Source of the DNA: Bacteroidota bacterium
Lineage (GTDB): Bacteria > Bacteroidota > Bacteroidia > Chitinophagales > Chitinophagaceae
NCBI GenBank assembly: GCA_947487525.1
Contig: CANKWR010000003.1
Span: 21,394-85,393, forward strand
DNA length: 64,000 nt
Direction of reading: 5' to 3'
Shown: piece after piece, positions 48,944 through 59,954 of the stretch
How positions within the stretch are numbered: position 1 is the stretch's first letter
How the letters are laid out: each line of letters starts with the position of its first letter
Made by a program: the position numbers and the translations under genes
Notes under the pieces: model-generated
The model's input: the letters and a program-made list of their open reading frames with translations, nothing else
Databases searched by the model: none
Told to the model about the DNA's origin: nothing

Positions 48944-51448
48944 ATGAAACAGTGTATTACTTTTTGTTCATTCTTTTTTTTATCCTTATTTAGTTTTGCA
49001 CAAATAGGCTTGCCTGTTCAGTCCTCTTTTTTGCCCAAGAATAATTTAGTGGTGAATTATGATTTTTCAAAGTCAACCAGTTTTACGCGTGGCGCTACGA
49101 CCGTTACCAATATTGCGGGCACGGCTTCGGGGAATGCAACATTGGTTGGTAGCCCGATATTCATGAATTCATTGGGGTATGTTTCTTTTAATGGATCAAC
49201 CCAATATTTGGTAACACCCGATTTGAGGTCTTATTTTAAACCTTTAAATGCAAGTGTGCAAAAAAGTTTTACCATGAGTATGTGGGTTTGTCCTGCACAA
49301 TTAAATGGTGTTATAGTAAGTGAATTAAATTCACAAACGCCAGGGGGTGGTTGGCATGCTTCCAATATAGAAATTATAAATGGTTCAATCTATTATCGTA
49401 TTTGGAATGGAACATCCATAGTTTCTTCAAGTACTGTTAAAATAAATCAATGGTATCATTTAGCGATGGTTTATGATGGGGTAAAATTAAAGGCCTATTT
49501 AAATGGAATTTTACAGGGAACGCAAACCAATGACAGAGAAATTCCAACTACCTATCAGCATTATGCTATAGCTGCCCCTGAGCCAACGCAGATGGGTTCT
49601 GGAGGTGGTTACGGTGTTTTTAATCTTGCGCAATATAAATTGTATCAATTACCATTAAGTGATGCTGATATTTTACAAGAGTATGAATTAAGAAAAAGTG
49701 AATTTGATTATACTGTTCATAGTCCTTCTTCGAATACAAATCCAACCTATTGGAATGTTTCTTCTAATTGGGCCGGCGAGACAACTTTCAGTCAGGATCA
49801 TTATACTCCCTGGCTTAATAATACTAGATTAGGCTGGGCGGCACTTTATAATGACGCAAATCAATGGATTACCTTAAACTATGATGAACCCGCTTATATA
49901 AAAGGAGTGGTGATTCAGCCAAGAGCAAATTCTGGAAATCAATTTGTTACCAAAGTGCATGTGGAAACAAGTTTGACTGGTGCTGCTCCTTGGACAAGAG
50001 TTGTTAGTGATATTCCTGTTAGTACTAACATTACTGATGATGCCCGTTTACTTTTTCCTACTAGTGTTTTTGCTAAATCTGTAAAAGTAATACCTGTTAC
50101 TTGGACGAATCATATCACCATGCGTATGGGGATGTTGGTGAAACCTAATAATGCTACTTCAGATAATTTGGTATTACATTATAACCCAAGCATGACAGAA
50201 AGTTATGCTGGCACAGGGACTAATTTGCTTGATTTGTCTGGGAATGGATTAAATGGGACGATGAGTAATCTTACTTATGGCAATTCGGCTTTTACCTATA
50301 ACGGAACAAACGCGCAAGTAAATATTCCGGACAATGCTTTATTAGAACCTGGAACAGGCAGTTGGACTATAGAGGCATGGTTTAGGCCTACTCAATTTAC
50401 AGTAAATTCGAAAACAGTTTTAGGAAAATTTGGAAACGGTGGAACTTCTTCCATTATCTCTTATGCATTGCGTCAAGGAGATGGTTTCATAAGGGCGGAT
50501 TTTAGCAATGGGACAACTGCATTTTCAAGTGACAATTTCACTCTTTCTTTAAATAATTGGGTGCAATTGGTCTATGTATGGGATAAAACCAATAACATAT
50601 TATATACCTATTCCAATGGAGTTTTAAAACAATCAAAAGCGATTTCCATTTCGGGCGGAATACTAAATACTTCAACAAATTTATATTTAGGGTCCTATAA
50701 TGGTGGAGAATATGCACAATATTTTACCGGACAAATTGGGACTGTGAGACTTTATAAAAAAGCATTGAACGCGACTGAGATTTTAAAAAACTATGATGCT
50801 AACAAAGGCTTATATGGAGTTATCCAAAATGGACTCGTGATGAATTTAAGCTCTGCGCCAAGTTCCGGCACAACCTGGACGGATGTATCCGGTAGCGGGA
50901 ATAACGCAACTTTAGTTGGATCTCCAACATATACTTCTGCCAATGGTGGAGGGTATACCACTTCAACAAGTTCTTATTTTTCTACAAACTATAATTTACC
51001 GAATACATTTACGGTTAGTGTTGCTGCCTCATTTAATCCTACTGCTTATTGGGCAACTCTTTGGGGAAATGAATCTTGGACAGCAGGTAAAGGGTACATA
51101 GCTTATTTACTTTCAAGCAGTACATTGAATTTAGGTAGTTCTACTGGGCTAGCAAGCATCGATGTATCTGGTATTAATACTATTCATATCTGGGATTTTG
51201 TTGTGAGTGGAACAAATTATACTTTGTATATGGATGGAGTAAGTGTGAGTACAGGAACATTTACAGCGCCTTCTGGAGGGCTTAGTACTACAGGGCTTTA
51301 TTTTGGTGCTAGACATACGAATGCGGGGACTTCTTTTTCAGATGCTTGTCCTGGCACGTATTATAGTATGCGGGTTTACAATAGAGCATTAAATGCAGAC
51401 GAAATACGAACAAATTTTTCTTTTTTGAGGGGTAGTTTTGGATTATAG
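48944..51448 (+). CDS. exported multi-LamG/concanavalin A-like domain protein
   Basis: repeated LamG-like segments (GSWTIEAWFRPTQF..., LGSYNGGEYAQYFTGQIGTVRLYKKALNATEIL). Confidence 0.8.
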   Translation: MKQCITFCSFFFLSLFSFAQIGLPVQSSFLPKNNLVVNYDFSKSTSFTRGATTVTNIAGTASGNATLVGSPIFMNSLGYVSFNGSTQYLVTPDLRSYFKPLNASVQKSFTMSMWVCPAQLNGVIVSELNSQTPGGGWHASNIEIINGSIYYRIWNGTSIVSSSTVKINQWYHLAMVYDGVKLKAYLNGILQGTQTNDREIPTTYQHYAIAAPEPTQMGSGGGYGVFNLAQYKLYQLPLSDADILQEYELRKSEFDYTVHSPSSNTNPTYWNVSSNWAGETTFSQDHYTPWLNNTRLGWAALYNDANQWITLNYDEPAYIKGVVIQPRANSGNQFVTKVHVETSLTGAAPWTRVVSDIPVSTNITDDARLLFPTSVFAKSVKVIPVTWTNHITMRMGMLVKPNNATSDNLVLHYNPSMTESYAGTGTNLLDLSGNGLNGTMSNLTYGNSAFTYNGTNAQVNIPDNALLEPGTGSWTIEAWFRPTQFTVNSKTVLGKFGNGGTSSIISYALRQGDGFIRADFSNGTTAFSSDNFTLSLNNWVQLVYVWDKTNNILYTYSNGVLKQSKAISISGGILNTSTNLYLGSYNGGEYAQYFTGQIGTVRLYKKALNATEILKNYDANKGLYGVIQNGLVMNLSSAPSSGTTWTDVSGSGNNATLVGSPTYTSANGGGYTTSTSSYFSTNYNLPNTFTVSVAASFNPTAYWATLWGNESWTAGKGYIAYLLSSSTLNLGSSTGLASIDVSGINTIHIWDFVVSGTNYTLYMDGVSVSTGTFTAPSGGLSTTGLYFGARHTNAGTSFSDACPGTYYSMRVYNRALNADEIRTNFSFLRGSFGL

Positions 51449-51520
51449 GTGATGGGACTTATTGAGATGAATTTTTAGATTTTTTTTACAATAAAAAGGT
51501 TGGTTATAAATAATTTTTTT

Positions 51521-53296
51521 ATGAAACGATTCAGTTGGATGAAAGTAGTTGCACTTAATTTTGTTTTTGCACTTTTATGTTTAGCGTATACCGCATCTGC
51601 ACAGCAAGGCAAGAGTAGCTTGTATCAACAAACAAGTGAAATGGCCGATATTATGATACAATATGATGCAGATAAAGGAAGTATTATGCGTTTTTACTCG
51701 GTGGCAAGTAGGCAAGAGGAAAGAGACTACGGCTACAATTCACCTGAACGTCGTCAAAGGTTATTAAGTTTAGTTGAAGACTACCAAAAGCAACTGCAAA
51801 AGCTTGATTTTACATCTATGGATATCAATGGAAAAGTCGATTATATTTTATTTAAGCGAAATTTAGAGGATCAAACTTATCGATTAAAGGAGGAACAAAC
51901 TAAGTATGATCGCATTGCAAAATATATACCCTTTTCGGACCGTATTTATACATTAGAGATTCCGCGTCGTCGAGGAATTGCAGTGGTTGGTCAAGATGTT
52001 GCGAAGGAATTAAATTCAATTAACAAAGAAATTTATAAGTCAATAGTTAGTTTCAGGACAGCGGATAGCATTGAGTCAACAATGGCTGAATATACGGCTA
52101 CTGCTATTAAGGGGTTACAGAGTAGTTTAAAAAATTATTATAATTTTTACAATGGGTATGATCCATTATTTACCTGGTGGGTCCCTAAAACCTACGCCGT
52201 TACGGATAGTTTGTTAAACATGTATGCGGTTGCCATTCGAAAAAAAAGCAAATTGGTTTCATCCCAAAATGATGACGGTAGTGGTATTGTTGGCAAACCC
52301 ATTGGAAGAGAGGAGTTAATCAGACAATTAAAATTGGAATTTATTCCCTACACGCCGGAAGAATTATTTGAAATTGCAAATAAAGAGTTTGCTTGGTGTG
52401 ATGCAGCACTATTAAAGGCTTCACGTGAAATGGGTTTTGGAGATAACTGGAAAGCAGCTCAAGAAAAAGTAAAAAACACTTATGTAGCTCCAGGTAAACA
52501 ACCTGAAGCTATGTTTGATTTATACAATCAGTCTGTTGACTTTTTAAAACAACATGATTTATTAACCATCCCGCCCATTGCAGAAGAAACCTGGAATATG
52601 TATATGATGTCTCCAGAGCGCCAGTTGGTAAGCCCCTTCTTTTTAGGCGGCGAAACATTACTTATTGCTTATCCTACCAACACCATGGATTATGACGATA
52701 AAATGATGAGCATGAGAGGCAATAACCCTAATTTTTCAAAATCAACCGTACACCATGAATTAATTGCTGGACACCATTTGCAAGGTTTTATGTCAGACAG
52801 ATACAAGCCCTATCGAAATTTCAATACCCCTTTCTGGAATGAGGGGAACTCCTTGTATTGGGAATTGTTATTATGGGATATGAAATTTCCAGCAACCCCG
52901 GAACAAAGAGTAGGGATGTTGTTTTGGAGAATGCATCGTTGTGCAAGAATCATGTTTTCTTTAAATTATCATTTAGGTAAATGGACCCCACAACAATGTA
53001 TCGATTATTTAGTGGACCGTGTTGGACATGAGCGTGCCAATGCCGAAGGGGAAGTGCGTCGTTCCTTTACAGGGAATTATGGGCCATTGTATCAAATGGC
53101 GTATATGGTGGGTGGTTTACAATTTAATGCTTTAAAAAAGGAATTGGTAGACACGAAAAAAATGACGCTTAAGGAATACCATAATGCTATTTTACGTGAA
53201 AATGCAATGCCACTCGAAATGCTAAGAGCTTTAATGACAAAACAAGCTGTTACAAGAGATTTTAAAACCAGTTGGAGGTTTTACGATAAGGACTAG
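51521..53296 (+). CDS. DUF885 family exported protein
   Basis: STVHHELIAGHHLQGFMSDRY, FWNEGNSLYWELLLWDM. Confidence 0.85.
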   Translation: MKRFSWMKVVALNFVFALLCLAYTASAQQGKSSLYQQTSEMADIMIQYDADKGSIMRFYSVASRQEERDYGYNSPERRQRLLSLVEDYQKQLQKLDFTSMDINGKVDYILFKRNLEDQTYRLKEEQTKYDRIAKYIPFSDRIYTLEIPRRRGIAVVGQDVAKELNSINKEIYKSIVSFRTADSIESTMAEYTATAIKGLQSSLKNYYNFYNGYDPLFTWWVPKTYAVTDSLLNMYAVAIRKKSKLVSSQNDDGSGIVGKPIGREELIRQLKLEFIPYTPEELFEIANKEFAWCDAALLKASREMGFGDNWKAAQEKVKNTYVAPGKQPEAMFDLYNQSVDFLKQHDLLTIPPIAEETWNMYMMSPERQLVSPFFLGGETLLIAYPTNTMDYDDKMMSMRGNNPNFSKSTVHHELIAGHHLQGFMSDRYKPYRNFNTPFWNEGNSLYWELLLWDMKFPATPEQRVGMLFWRMHRCARIMFSLNYHLGKWTPQQCIDYLVDRVGHERANAEGEVRRSFTGNYGPLYQMAYMVGGLQFNALKKELVDTKKMTLKEYHNAILRENAMPLEMLRALMTKQAVTRDFKTSWRFYDKD

Positions 53297-53318
53297 CTTT
53301 GATTATGTAGCAAATGCT

Positions 53319-53834
53319 TTAATACTCAATTACTTTAGCCTCTGTGCGACGACCATTTGTTTCTACTAGCCAGTATTGATTGTAAACAGCATCGTCCAGG
53401 TCCTTATATACCTCCTTGCCAAGGAGTAGGTTGACTAATTTGGGGCTTGTATTTGAATGACCCACAATTAAAATTGTTTTTGAATGATTTGCTGGTGCTT
53501 TTAGTGCTTCGGCAAAAGCTTTTAACTGCTTCGGATCATATTCATTAATCGATAACCCATTGGCATCTGCGAATGGCAGCACAGTTGATTTAGTTCTATT
53601 GTAATTTGTTGAATAGATTGTATTGATTTTATATTTCTGAAATAGTTCAATTAATGATTCTGCTCTTGCTTGCCCTTTGGCGCTTAATGGAGGGTCTGCT
53701 TGCATCATTTGTGAACCTTTCACTGTTGTGTCTTTTTCCGCATGCCTAATGATGATGAATTTTTGTTTTTGGGCATGTAAAGATGGGGTTAACAACAGTA
53801 GGGTACAGATGGTTAATAGGAGCGATCTTGACAT
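53319..53834 (-). CDS. histidine phosphatase family protein (exported)
   Basis: FIIIRHAEKD...LSAKGQARAESL...VGHSNT. Confidence 0.85.
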   Translation of the reverse strand: MSRSLLLTICTLLLLTPSLHAQKQKFIIIRHAEKDTTVKGSQMMQADPPLSAKGQARAESLIELFQKYKINTIYSTNYNRTKSTVLPFADANGLSINEYDPKQLKAFAEALKAPANHSKTILIVGHSNTSPKLVNLLLGKEVYKDLDDAVYNQYWLVETNGRRTEAKVIEY

Positions 53835-53984
53835 AAACGTTTAATTTGACTTAAAAATAGGGATAATCTGTCTATTTGAAGTTGTTGGATAGCATGGGTA
53901 TAAAAAAAGGGGCTAGGAAGTGAAAGCAAATAATTAAAAATATCTATATTCATATTATTAAAAATTTAAATAAAATAACGATAT

Positions 53985-54542
53985 ATGAAAACTAAGTTAA
54001 TCGTATTCACTTTAATATTTTTTTCGATAGAATCATTTTCGCAACAAACAGTATCTGAAAAGGTAAAATATCACTTTCGCACTTCAAAATGTAGGTTTTG
54101 CGGAAAGATCAAAAAAGACAATAGTGTTGACTGGGTTAGTATTTCTAATGAAGATGTAAGTGATAAAATTTACTTGGAAGGATTGTCAAAAGCAACCCTT
54201 AGTATTGCTTTTGGTGAGAAAGAAACAAATTGCAGTGGTAGTCGGTTTGGTGAACATGAATTTAATGAAATATCACATAAAACTGAGTTGAAATTAGTTA
54301 CTGCAGTTAAAGGTAGCGCTGCAAAAAGAAATAAGAGTTATAATAATGACAAATCAAATGAAAATACAGTAGAGTTTGATATGGATGCTTACAGAAAAGC
54401 TTCTGGTGAATTAAATGATAATGAAAAAAAATCATCTAGTAAAGATGGCGAGTTTGATATGGATGCATTCAATAGGGTGGCAAAAAAATTAAAAGAGGAG
54501 GAGAAATTGAAAAAGAAGATTTTAAAGAAAAAGAAAAATTAA
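53985..54542 (+). CDS. exported hypothetical protein with duplicated EFDMDA(Y/F) motif
   Basis: signal peptide; CRFCG motif; C-terminal Lys/Glu-rich repeats. Confidence 0.55.
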   Translation: MKTKLIVFTLIFFSIESFSQQTVSEKVKYHFRTSKCRFCGKIKKDNSVDWVSISNEDVSDKIYLEGLSKATLSIAFGEKETNCSGSRFGEHEFNEISHKTELKLVTAVKGSAAKRNKSYNNDKSNENTVEFDMDAYRKASGELNDNEKKSSSKDGEFDMDAFNRVAKKLKEEEKLKKKILKKKKN

Positions 54543-54611
54543 AATTTTGTTCAGTAAATTATTTTTAATTTCTTATCTTAATTTATTATTTAAATTATTA
54601 AAGCCTAATTT

Positions 54612-54866
54612 ATGAAGAGCATTTTAATATTTATTGATAGAGTGGTATTTGCCGTATTAGCAACTTTAGGATTCATTCAAGTCAATGCAGGCATTATAAT
54701 TTTATATCGTTTATTTGGTGATAATGGTCCTGATGCAAGTTGGTTAACAGATTATGGGTTTAAAAGAATCACACTTTGTTTTCTATCTGAAATTTCTGGA
54801 CTTCTAATGTTAATTTTATGTTTTCATTACAGTCGAACGATGGATGTCTTTGACATTAAAAAATAA
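54612..54866 (+). CDS. small membrane hypothetical protein
   Basis: two hydrophobic segments. Confidence 0.5.
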   Translation: MKSILIFIDRVVFAVLATLGFIQVNAGIIILYRLFGDNGPDASWLTDYGFKRITLCFLSEISGLLMLILCFHYSRTMDVFDIKK

Positions 54867-54969
54867 AATTTGTAGTTTCTCCCTACTTATAATCTTCTTA
54901 TACAGGTTTGAAGCCATTCCTTCCCTCTTGCATGATTTTGGGTTTAGGAAGGTACATTATTTACATTTC

Positions 54970-55356
54970 TTATTGATTTAGTTTATCAAGGCTGGTAAAA
55001 CTTTTTCTGGTAAAGACCAACGTAAAATCCTTCGTTTTGTTTATGCAATCAAAGGTATTTAATTTAAGTGTGTTTTTTGAGAGGTCAAAATCATAACTAC
55101 AAACCTCAGTTGAGAATTCGTACCATATTTTACCTGGAGTATCACTATATCTTGGAGCTATTCTCATTGCTGCAATGCCAGTTTGCTTTTTTGATCCTTG
55201 TTTGTTGATGAGTGTAACTTCAATTGTTTCCTCGGTTTTATTGATAATTAAACTGTGGGTTTTATTTTCATATTCATACTTGCCATCTGATAATTCTTGT
55301 GAAAACGAAGCAAAAGCTACATTGAGAAAGAAAAGTGTAATTAAGAATTTTTTCAT
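54970..55356 (-). CDS. exported hypothetical protein
   Basis: signal peptide MKKFLITLFFLNVAFASFSQ. Confidence 0.55.
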   Translation of the reverse strand: MKKFLITLFFLNVAFASFSQELSDGKYEYENKTHSLIINKTEETIEVTLINKQGSKKQTGIAAMRIAPRYSDTPGKIWYEFSTEVCSYDFDLSKNTLKLNTFDCINKTKDFTLVFTRKSFTSLDKLNQ

Positions 55357-55605
55357 ATTATTTTAAATTATAATCTAAATTAATTAAAAATTCTATATCT
55401 CCTGAGATATTTTTCAATGAAGTAGGGTTGTTTCGACTGGGCTAGTCGGCTTGGTATCACTTCTCCAAATTCCTCTTTGATATCAATCAATTTGCCCCTT
55501 TTTTAAATGCTTGAATCTAATAACTTGACACCTAATGTTCAATGAAAAGGGGGGTGGAGACAGTTGTTTATATATTTTAATCTAAATTTGTATGGAATAC
55601 ATGTA

Positions 55606-57171
55606 ATGGGAATGATTAGAAAAGTTTTATTGATTGTTGGGTTGATTTCTTCAGTGCCAATTTTTGCCCAAACGGGTATTGGGACTACTACGCCACATGC
55701 ATCTGCTAAATTGGACGTAAGTGCTACGAATAAAGGATTTTTGCCTCCAAGAATAGCCTTATTAAGTATCACTGATGTGGCAACTATTGCCTCTCCAGCA
55801 ACCGGATTAATCATTTATAATACGGCCACTGCGGGAACCACTCCTAACAATGTTTTACCAGGGTATTATTATTGGGATGGTTCAAAATGGAACCAATTGG
55901 TGGACCAAGGTTCATTGAATTCATTTAGTGGGTTCGTTCCTAATTATGCTCAATCTAATGCTTCGAGTGTGAGTACTGGAACGGCCGGTGCCGTTATTGT
56001 GAGTCAATCAATAACAACATCAGGAAGACCCATTCAAATTATTGCATCTGGTGATGCTAATCCACCTAATGCTGCTTGGTGTCAATTACAATTGTATAGA
56101 GATGGAGTAGCAATTGGAAAAAAACTGCAGGCGGAATCTTCAAATGGGAATGAAAATGTTCCCTATTGTTTAAATTTTATTGACAATCCTACTGCGGGTA
56201 CTTATACCTATTCTGTTAGATTTGTAACCGGAAGTGGCAGTTTTCAATTTGGAGAGGCAGATGGCAATCAAATCACATTATTAGAACTAGGCGCTTGGAG
56301 CGCAGGTACTATGCCCGTGAGTAAAGGAGGTACCGGAAATTCAAGTTATACTGCAGGATCAGTTTTATTTAGTGATGGCACTAATTTAGCACAGAATAAT
56401 TCAAGTTTATTTTGGGATAATACAAATGGAAGATTAGGCATTGGAACCAATATTCCTACAGCAAAACTAAATGTTGCGGGTGGTGGAGTGAAAATTGCAT
56501 CAGGTATGGGGAATACCTCTACTAGGCCTTCCATTACCGGAAGTGCAATTGGAAATTATGAAATAAGAGGAGTTGGAGGTGGTACACCTCAAACTGATTT
56601 ACAAGATGACGGTTTTTTAAGGCTTTCGGCAGGTGGTGGAACAAATACTGCACAACAATCTTCCATAGATCTATCTGGATATTCTGCTACAGTTCCAGAC
56701 ATGAATAATACGATTGTCATGCGAACTGCAGGGACGGAAAGATTAAGAATAGACAATAGCGGATCTGTGAATGTGACTGGCAAGTTAAATATTACAGATC
56801 CAACAGGAAATGTGTCCACTAAGCTAGTGGGTCGTGTTACCGCAGGTACTTTTTTAAGTTTTGAAAATTTGAGGTTTTCAGTCACTACCTATGAGCCAAG
56901 AGGGCTTTCTTTAGCTACAGGGTCGGGAACTGTTAATTTTTATGTTGAAGGAAGATATAATAATGGAGGAGTTTATGGATCGAGAACGGCTAGTGCGGTT
57001 ACTTATTCAACATCGCCCAGTGGATCACTTTTTGGTTGGGGATTTAATTCAGCAGGAGATACCATCGTTTATCATTTAACAGATGCGGATAATGGTAGGT
57101 TGTACAGAGTTACCTTAATTATTATGCCTTCCTATATTAATAACTTTATTAGTATTGAAAGGTTGTTGTAG
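55606..57171 (+). CDS. exported GIGTTxPxASAKLDV-type surface/adhesin-like protein
   Basis: GIGTTTPHASAKLDVSATNKGFLPPRIAL; repeated RLGIGTNIPTAKLNVAGG segments. Confidence 0.75.
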   Translation: MGMIRKVLLIVGLISSVPIFAQTGIGTTTPHASAKLDVSATNKGFLPPRIALLSITDVATIASPATGLIIYNTATAGTTPNNVLPGYYYWDGSKWNQLVDQGSLNSFSGFVPNYAQSNASSVSTGTAGAVIVSQSITTSGRPIQIIASGDANPPNAAWCQLQLYRDGVAIGKKLQAESSNGNENVPYCLNFIDNPTAGTYTYSVRFVTGSGSFQFGEADGNQITLLELGAWSAGTMPVSKGGTGNSSYTAGSVLFSDGTNLAQNNSSLFWDNTNGRLGIGTNIPTAKLNVAGGGVKIASGMGNTSTRPSITGSAIGNYEIRGVGGGTPQTDLQDDGFLRLSAGGGTNTAQQSSIDLSGYSATVPDMNNTIVMRTAGTERLRIDNSGSVNVTGKLNITDPTGNVSTKLVGRVTAGTFLSFENLRFSVTTYEPRGLSLATGSGTVNFYVEGRYNNGGVYGSRTASAVTYSTSPSGSLFGWGFNSAGDTIVYHLTDADNGRLYRVTLIIMPSYINNFISIERLL

Positions 57172-57351
57172 ATAAGTTGAATTGCTTAGATCATTGTATA
57201 ATAATGCTGCGGTAAATTCTATTTAAAATGAAGTGGTTTTAAGTCTTACTATTTCTTTATAATTTTCAAGATTTTTAGAATTCTTAATGAGTATTAAAAA
57301 TAATGGATATATTTACATATATCAATTTCTTTTAATTTTTAATCACTAATT

Positions 57352-58086
57352 ATGCGTAGAATTATTATTCGACAAAAAATGATTTTATCATTCTTTTTTA
57401 TTGTCTTAATTTCTTGTAAAAAATCTCCCACAATATTTCCTAATAATTTTATTCCTGATCCCATACCAGAAAATGTTTTTACCCCTGCCAATAATACAAA
57501 AGCTTATGGTAGATATTCAGGGGCTTATATAGCCAATGGGATTAAAAACACGTATACCTTAGAAATAAGACGTCAAGGTTCTAAAGCTTATTTTAATCGT
57601 TCCACAAGTTCTTGGGAGGCAACTTCTACTTTCACTATAAATGATGGTCAAGATATCATTAATATCCCATTTGATTCACCTTTAACTGGCCAAGTTTTAA
57701 AATTTTCAGTTAAATCTGATGGCAAGGAGCCTTCTGTTGATGTTGTTCCAACTAATCATTCATATAGAATTTTAGCTGCTACTATTTGCAAAGATTATAC
57801 TACAGGGTTGCCTACACATTTTTTGGGAGATCTTATGCGAAATGTGCCAGGTGGTGTTTCTAAAACACCAATGATTTTTAGTATAGATGTAAACCAAAAC
57901 GCTACAGGGTGGAATTATAGTGCTGATCAATTATTTCCTATGAACCCAGTGCGAAATGGAAGTGGTTATGAATGGTGTATGGTGAATATAAATCGACCCA
58001 TTTGTTCAATGCTATCAATTAATGGAAATATAGCGTCAGGAATTTTTGTTGGATATGATTATTACTACCAACTAGAAAAACAATAA
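57352..58086 (+). CDS. hypothetical lipoprotein
   Basis: lipobox VLISCKK. Confidence 0.6.
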   Translation: MRRIIIRQKMILSFFFIVLISCKKSPTIFPNNFIPDPIPENVFTPANNTKAYGRYSGAYIANGIKNTYTLEIRRQGSKAYFNRSTSSWEATSTFTINDGQDIINIPFDSPLTGQVLKFSVKSDGKEPSVDVVPTNHSYRILAATICKDYTTGLPTHFLGDLMRNVPGGVSKTPMIFSIDVNQNATGWNYSADQLFPMNPVRNGSGYEWCMVNINRPICSMLSINGNIASGIFVGYDYYYQLEKQ

Positions 58087-58248
58087 ATGATTTTCTTTCT
58101 CATATCCCACAATAGAAAATAACACGTAATCGAAAATCTTCTTTGTAAATATGATTTCCCCAAATTTACAAATTATAGGGAAAAGCATAATTTATTACCT
58201 ATTTGATTAGTAAAAAAAAAGAATAATGCTTAACTTAAATTTTTAACT

Positions 58249-58896
58249 ATGAAGTACAATATCATATTATTTTTGTTTTTAAGTTCTCATTCATTTAGCC
58301 AGAATTCCATAAATGCAAATTATCAAGACAAGGAATTTAATTTAAATTATCGGTGTAAAAACTGTAATGGCGGTAAGATTTTCATAAGTAGAAGTAGGCC
58401 ATGTCAAAATTGTAATTATTGGACAAAAGATCAGAGACGTTTTAATTACTGCAATGTCTGTAGAAACAATGGAGTAATTTATGGGAAAAATTCAATTATA
58501 GCTTGTAAATTCTGCAAACAAACTGGTGTTTTATCAAGTAAAATAAATATTAAATTTAAGTCCCTATTTGAAAAATATTTTGACCTGGACGATACTCGGC
58601 ATTTAGGACAAGATGCAATGATTTACTCTCTCAATACTGAAGGTGGGAATCTCACTTTTACAGGATTAATTGATTTTAACACATTGCAATTCCTTTGTTT
58701 TTCTTCGGGATCTAGATATGTATTCCAATTTAAGTCAAACGGAGATATTATCCCTATTGAATTTGAGAATCATTTGGAAAAATCAGCAAATGTTGGAAAT
58801 TGGGAAGTCTATGATAACACTTTTAAAATGACAGTCCCATTTAAATTAAAATCATACATTGATGATAGAACTTTAAAGTTGGTAAAAAAAATATAG
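58249..58896 (+). CDS. exported Cys-rich (DnaJ-type CxxC) hypothetical protein
   Basis: signal peptide and four CxxC pairs. Confidence 0.6.
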   Translation: MKYNIILFLFLSSHSFSQNSINANYQDKEFNLNYRCKNCNGGKIFISRSRPCQNCNYWTKDQRRFNYCNVCRNNGVIYGKNSIIACKFCKQTGVLSSKINIKFKSLFEKYFDLDDTRHLGQDAMIYSLNTEGGNLTFTGLIDFNTLQFLCFSSGSRYVFQFKSNGDIIPIEFENHLEKSANVGNWEVYDNTFKMTVPFKLKSYIDDRTLKLVKKI

Positions 58897-59158
58897 TAGC
58901 CTATAAAATCTTCTTATGTTTATTGTTTTAAATTATATACAATTCTAAGCCCCAGAAGGACATTGCTCCAACTATAGTAGTCTATTGTGCCAACTTCTTT
59001 TTTAATTTTTTCATATTCGGTTGTCTTAAGAAACGATGACATTTGGCCATAATTATTGGAAAAAGAAAGCACAAGAAATGTTAAATATAAATATTTCATT
59101 TATGACATTTTAATTTAAAATACAATATATTTATTATATAATTAAATACTATTAAATT

Positions 59159-59563
59159 ATGAAAAAAATATTTTTTCTTTTAGTGTTATCATTTAGCATT
59201 ACAACACTATTCGCTCAATCTCAATCTGAGATGAATATGGAGGCTTCTAATAGCTATAAAAAAGTGGATGATCAACTTGGTGCAGTTTATCAAGTTATTT
59301 TAAAAAAATATGCTAAAAACGTTAAGTTTATTAATGCACTAAGGGCGTCTGAAAGATTATGGATTCAATTCAGAGATGCCGAACTTAAAATGTTGTATCC
59401 TTCCGATAATCCAAGAATGAGTTATGGTAGCATGTATACAATGTTATACTATGGGCGTCTTGAGGAGTTGACTAAGGCGAGAATTAAGCAGCTACAAATT
59501 TGGGCATATCCAAAAGAGGAGGATAGGGATGGAAGTATTGGAGATTTTGATGGGGAGTATTAA
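59159..59563 (+). CDS. LprI/DUF1311 family exported protein
   Basis: LGAVYQVILKKYAKN...LRASERLWIQFRDAE. Confidence 0.8.
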   Translation: MKKIFFLLVLSFSITTLFAQSQSEMNMEASNSYKKVDDQLGAVYQVILKKYAKNVKFINALRASERLWIQFRDAELKMLYPSDNPRMSYGSMYTMLYYGRLEELTKARIKQLQIWAYPKEEDRDGSIGDFDGEY

Positions 59564-59954
59564 TGAGGGATTTTAGATCCGTTTGCGCATTGAGCTTACT
59601 CAAAGCTCCTTAAAGATATTTCCATTAATTTAAAATAATATTAATAAGAATTTATATATTTGAATTACTATTAATTAAATGAATTTAAACTTACAATTAT
59701 GAAAAGTCTCAAATTTTTGTTTTTTGCATTTATTATATTAAAATAAAATAGCTTTATTTTGATATTAAATTTTTACAAAACTAATTAGTAGATAAAACAA
59801 TCAATTAATCAATAACAAATTACATGAATAATAAGCAAGTTGAAGAAATTAGAAATGCATTTTTTGAACACGTAAATGTCATATAGATAAAAAATTACAT
59901 TAATTTTAACCTCAGTATAAGATCATTAATTAGTTTAGTTATAATTAAAAAAAT

